Assembly: GCA_036499025.1 (NCBI GenBank)
Contig: DASYEM010000074.1
Coordinates: 1-16,126 of the forward strand
Direction: 5' to 3'
From: Parvibaculum sp036499025
Lineage (GTDB): Bacteria; Pseudomonadota; Alphaproteobacteria; Parvibaculales; Parvibaculaceae
DNA length: 16,126 nt
Part shown: positions 13,789 to 16,126 of the stretch, piece by piece
Layout: every line of letters starts with the position of its first letter
How positions within the stretch are numbered: position 1 is the first letter of the stretch
The notes under the pieces: generated by a model
What the model was told of the DNA's origin: nothing
Seen by the model: the letters and a program-made list of their open reading frames with translations, nothing else
The model's database searches: none
Translations under genes and position numbers: made by a program

Positions 13789-16126
13789 TTACCACTCATA
13801 GCGCAGGTTGCCCCTGCCGACGTAGCTTTCGGTGGTATGGGAGAACTCGCCATCGAAGCCGATATTCACGGACCATCCGCGCCCAAGGGCGAGGTCGGCG
13901 TCGAGCGACAACAGGGCTGAATCCACCGCAGGCTTTGCGCCGCTCACCGTGAAACTCGTGCCGGGCAGTTGCTGGAACGTGGCGGTCGTCACCGGGTCGT
14001 TGTTCCAGTCATGGGCCCACGCGGTTTTGGCTTTCAGTGTGAGCGCCTGATCTCCAAGCAGGATTGTCTTGTCGAAGCGCGGGCCGATTTCGCCGCGTGT
14101 TGCGGTGAAGCTGTGCCGGTCATAGGACAAGGCGAAGATGCCGGGGCCGGAGGTGGCGGTTTCGCCGTAGGACGGCAGGAACAGCGTCGCCGTCTGGATG
14201 GCGGCATAGGGTGTGATGCCGAACGAGCCGGTGGTGAAGCGCCAGCCGGTTTCGAGCCGCGTTGTCAAAGCTTGCGGATGGAACGAGGCATGAAGGACAT
14301 CGGTCGCGCCGCCGGCCGAGACGGTGCGGTCGGTTGTGGCGTCCTGCGCCGTGTAGCCGAGCGCGGCGGCAACATAGCCCGCGCCGATTGCCTGACGTCC
14401 ATAGAGTGCGACGTTGAAGGCATCCGCTTCGCCTGAGCCAAAACCCTGGGCGACGCCGAAATCTGAAGAGGCGCCGCCGAGCGCGATGCCGAGGGAGAGG
14501 TCGGGCGAGGCGTGGAAGGTTGCGCCGGCGCTCACGCCATAGACGCGGCTTGTCGTGTCATGCGTGCCGGCGCCGCTGTCGCCCGACACGCGTGCATAGC
14601 CGCCATAGCCTATGGCCCATGCCGACCAGCGTTGCATTTGTTCGTGCGGCGCCGAGAAGCCAAAGGCATCGTCACTGGTCGAGGCAATCCTGACGGGTTC
14701 CGCAAGCCCGAGAGCTTGGCCACCTTGTCCCGTTGTGTTGCCGGAGGCCCCGAAGGCCCCGAAGGCATTGTCGAATACGCTGCCCATGAAGGAGCCCGCG
14801 CCGGTCAACACGGATTGTTCCAGGCTGCCGCCCGTTTCGCCGGAGGCCTGAGACAGCCCGTTGGCATCAAGCAAGGTGAAGGGCGTCTGGATGCCGCCGT
14901 TTGTGTAGAAGTAATTATTCAGCGTGTCGGCGACATTTTGTTGGTTGACGGAGAGAGTGCCACCCGGTGCCGGGAAGTGGAGTCGCAGGTCGAGATAGAC
15001 ATTATTGTTGTCATAGCTCAGCGTCGCGGCGAGCGTGGACGGCAGGCTCACATTGTTCAAGGCGTCGAATGTGCCGGTGATGCCGCTTGCCGCATTCAGA
15101 ATCGTATATTGCCGCACTGTGTAGCTGCCTGCGGCATAGGTGGCGTTGACGGCGCCTGCGAGCGCCGCCGTGCCTGTGGCATTGGTACGGTCGGCCGTGG
15201 AGGGTGAGACTTCGACATTGTAGTTCGCGCCGCTGTTGAAGGTCAGGTCTCCGACAACGGTCAGTGTGCCGATGGAGTTTCCGGGTGCGAGGGCTCCGCC
15301 GCTGTCGATGGTGGTGGTGCCGATTGTACCTGTGCCGCCGAGCGTGCCGCCGCTATTTACCGCGACGCTGCTGGCGGACGAAATATCGCCATTGACCGAC
15401 AAAGTGCCGGCATTGACGAGCCATGCGGCTGTTGTCGTCTGTGTGCCGGTGACGGTCCAGTCTGATGTGCCGTTTTTCTGCAAGGCGCTGAAGCCCTGAT
15501 ACTGCTCACCTGCATCGACGGCGGAAATGTCGAACGATCCGTCCGATGCGCCGCCGAGCGCCAGCGTATCGCTGCCCGTGCCGACGACATTGCCGAGGAT
15601 TGTGCTGCCCGCCCAGAGTTCCAACGTGTTGGCGCCGCCGGTGAAGGTGATCGCGTTGGCGCGGATCACGCCGTCGCCGTCGAGGCCGCCCGTGATGCTG
15701 CCGTCGTTGATGAGGGTGAGGTCGCTGCCGGACACGCCGACGCCACCGACGCCTGCAAGACCGCCATCTGCAAGCACCGGGGGTGACTGAGTGGTGCTGC
15801 CGGCTCCGCCGATGCTGGCCGCTCCGCCCGAACCGCCGGTGATTGTGCCCTCGTTGGTAAAGGTCGCGCCCGACGAGGTCAGCAGACCGATGCCGCCCGC
15901 GCCACCTTTGCCGCCTTTGCCGCCGACGGTGGCGACACCGCCGCCTGCGCCACCATTGCCGCCATCGCCGCCATTGCCGCCGCTGATGACGCCCATTGTT
16001 GAATTGGAGCTTGAGTTCGTGCCGGTCAGCACCAAGCCATTGCCGCCCGCGCCGCCAATGCCGCCGCCGCTGCCATTGGAGATGGGGCCGGTCTGATCGA
16101 TGGCATCCGCGCCCGCGCCGCCGTTG
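13789..16126 (-). CDS. Type V autotransporter with glycine-rich passenger (N-terminus beyond window)
   Basis: 778 codons are visible and the frame is open to the window edge, so the start and signal peptide are missing. Residues about 1-140 are glycine-rich, with GGxGGxGG runs (GGNGGDGGNGGAGGG, GGKGGKGGAGG) and phrases such as NEGTITGGSGG and NDGSITGG typical of beta-helix passengers. At about 245-290 is a PATR-type repeat (GGTLGGTGTIGTTTIDSGG, then LAPGNSIGTLTVVGDLTF). A linker with ASGETGGSLEQSV precedes an autotransporter beta-domain of about 278 residues starting WSAWAIGYGGYARVSGD and ending LRYEW, with the C-terminal aromatic residue expected for outer-membrane barrels. The passenger's role (adhesion, aggregation, enzyme) is not visible. 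Convergent with the SDR gene. Confidence 0.92.
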   Translation of the reverse strand, partial: NGGAGADAIDQTGPISNGSGGGIGGAGGNGLVLTGTNSSSNSTMGVISGGNGGDGGNGGAGGGVATVGGKGGKGGAGGIGLLTSSGATFTNEGTITGGSGGAASIGGAGSTTQSPPVLADGGLAGVGGVGVSGSDLTLINDGSITGGLDGDGVIRANAITFTGGANTLELWAGSTILGNVVGTGSDTLALGGASDGSFDISAVDAGEQYQGFSALQKNGTSDWTVTGTQTTTAAWLVNAGTLSVNGDISSASSVAVNSGGTLGGTGTIGTTTIDSGGALAPGNSIGTLTVVGDLTFNSGANYNVEVSPSTADRTNATGTAALAGAVNATYAAGSYTVRQYTILNAASGITGTFDALNNVSLPSTLAATLSYDNNNVYLDLRLHFPAPGGTLSVNQQNVADTLNNYFYTNGGIQTPFTLLDANGLSQASGETGGSLEQSVLTGAGSFMGSVFDNAFGAFGASGNTTGQGGQALGLAEPVRIASTSDDAFGFSAPHEQMQRWSAWAIGYGGYARVSGDSGAGTHDTTSRVYGVSAGATFHASPDLSLGIALGGASSDFGVAQGFGSGEADAFNVALYGRQAIGAGYVAAALGYTAQDATTDRTVSAGGATDVLHASFHPQALTTRLETGWRFTTGSFGITPYAAIQTATLFLPSYGETATSGPGIFALSYDRHSFTATRGEIGPRFDKTILLGDQALTLKAKTAWAHDWNNDPVTTATFQQLPGTSFTVSGAKPAVDSALLSLDADLALGRGWSVNIGFDGEFSHTTESYVGRGNLRYEW

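Noticed and set aside
14746..14766. Tandem 9-bp repeat GGCCCCGAA in the autotransporter
   Set aside because: It is in frame and just encodes a short Ala-Phe-Gly repeat in the linker; two copies do not justify a separate repeat feature.

Overview
The window looks like a chromosomal segment from a GC-rich alphaproteobacterium. The evidence is strong GC bias at third codon positions, many GTG/TTG starts, GC-hairpin terminators, a bacterial Coq4-type protein, and a tandem pair of LimB-like flavin monooxygenases next to an SDR and a TetR regulator. A Hyphomicrobiales/Parvibaculum-like host would fit, but this is an impression from gene content and not a tested assignment. I see no rRNA, tRNA, CRISPR array, transposase or integrase.

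Left part (1-6335). A DUF2189 membrane protein (minus, cut by the window edge) is followed by a DoxX membrane protein (plus). Three minus-strand genes then lie close together: a TetR regulator, a phosphinothricin-acetyltransferase-type GNAT enzyme, and a YbaL/Kef-type cation:proton antiporter with a TrkA-N domain. Divergent from the TetR gene is a Coq4-family gene whose perfect TTGACA -35 box overlaps a TGACA-N4-TGTCA palindrome, so local repression by the TetR protein is likely. A clear terminator ends coq4. It is followed by an ArsC/Spx-like thioredoxin-fold gene translationally coupled (ATGA) to a RimJ/RimL-type acetyltransferase.

Middle (6332-9556). A TusA-family sulfur carrier (minus) overlaps the end of the acetyltransferase by 4 nt. 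Divergently, a FATP-type fatty acyl-CoA synthetase has a recognisable promoter and a 16-bp palindrome just downstream of it. A visibly lower-GC patch of about 0.87 kb follows, holding a DUF3892 protein (minus) and a phage-regulator-like protein (plus). It is bracketed by two almost identical bidirectional terminators and looks like a small accessory insertion.

Right part (9557-16126). A minus-strand TetR-LLM-LLM gene set (one TetR regulator, two tandem paralogous luciferase-like monooxygenases) diverges from a short-chain dehydrogenase. The shared control region carries a palindrome, TAGGGT-TGTT-ACCCTA, inside the predicted SDR promoter. The simplest model is a TetR-controlled oxidation module: monooxygenase makes a hydroxylated or epoxidised product, and the SDR oxidises the alcohol. 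The substrate could be terpenoid, alicyclic or lipid-like, and the nearby acyl-CoA synthetase could activate acids that result. A bidirectional terminator separates the SDR from a large type V autotransporter (minus). That gene has a glycine-rich passenger, a PATR-type repeat and a C-terminal beta-barrel ending in Trp; its N-terminus lies beyond the window.
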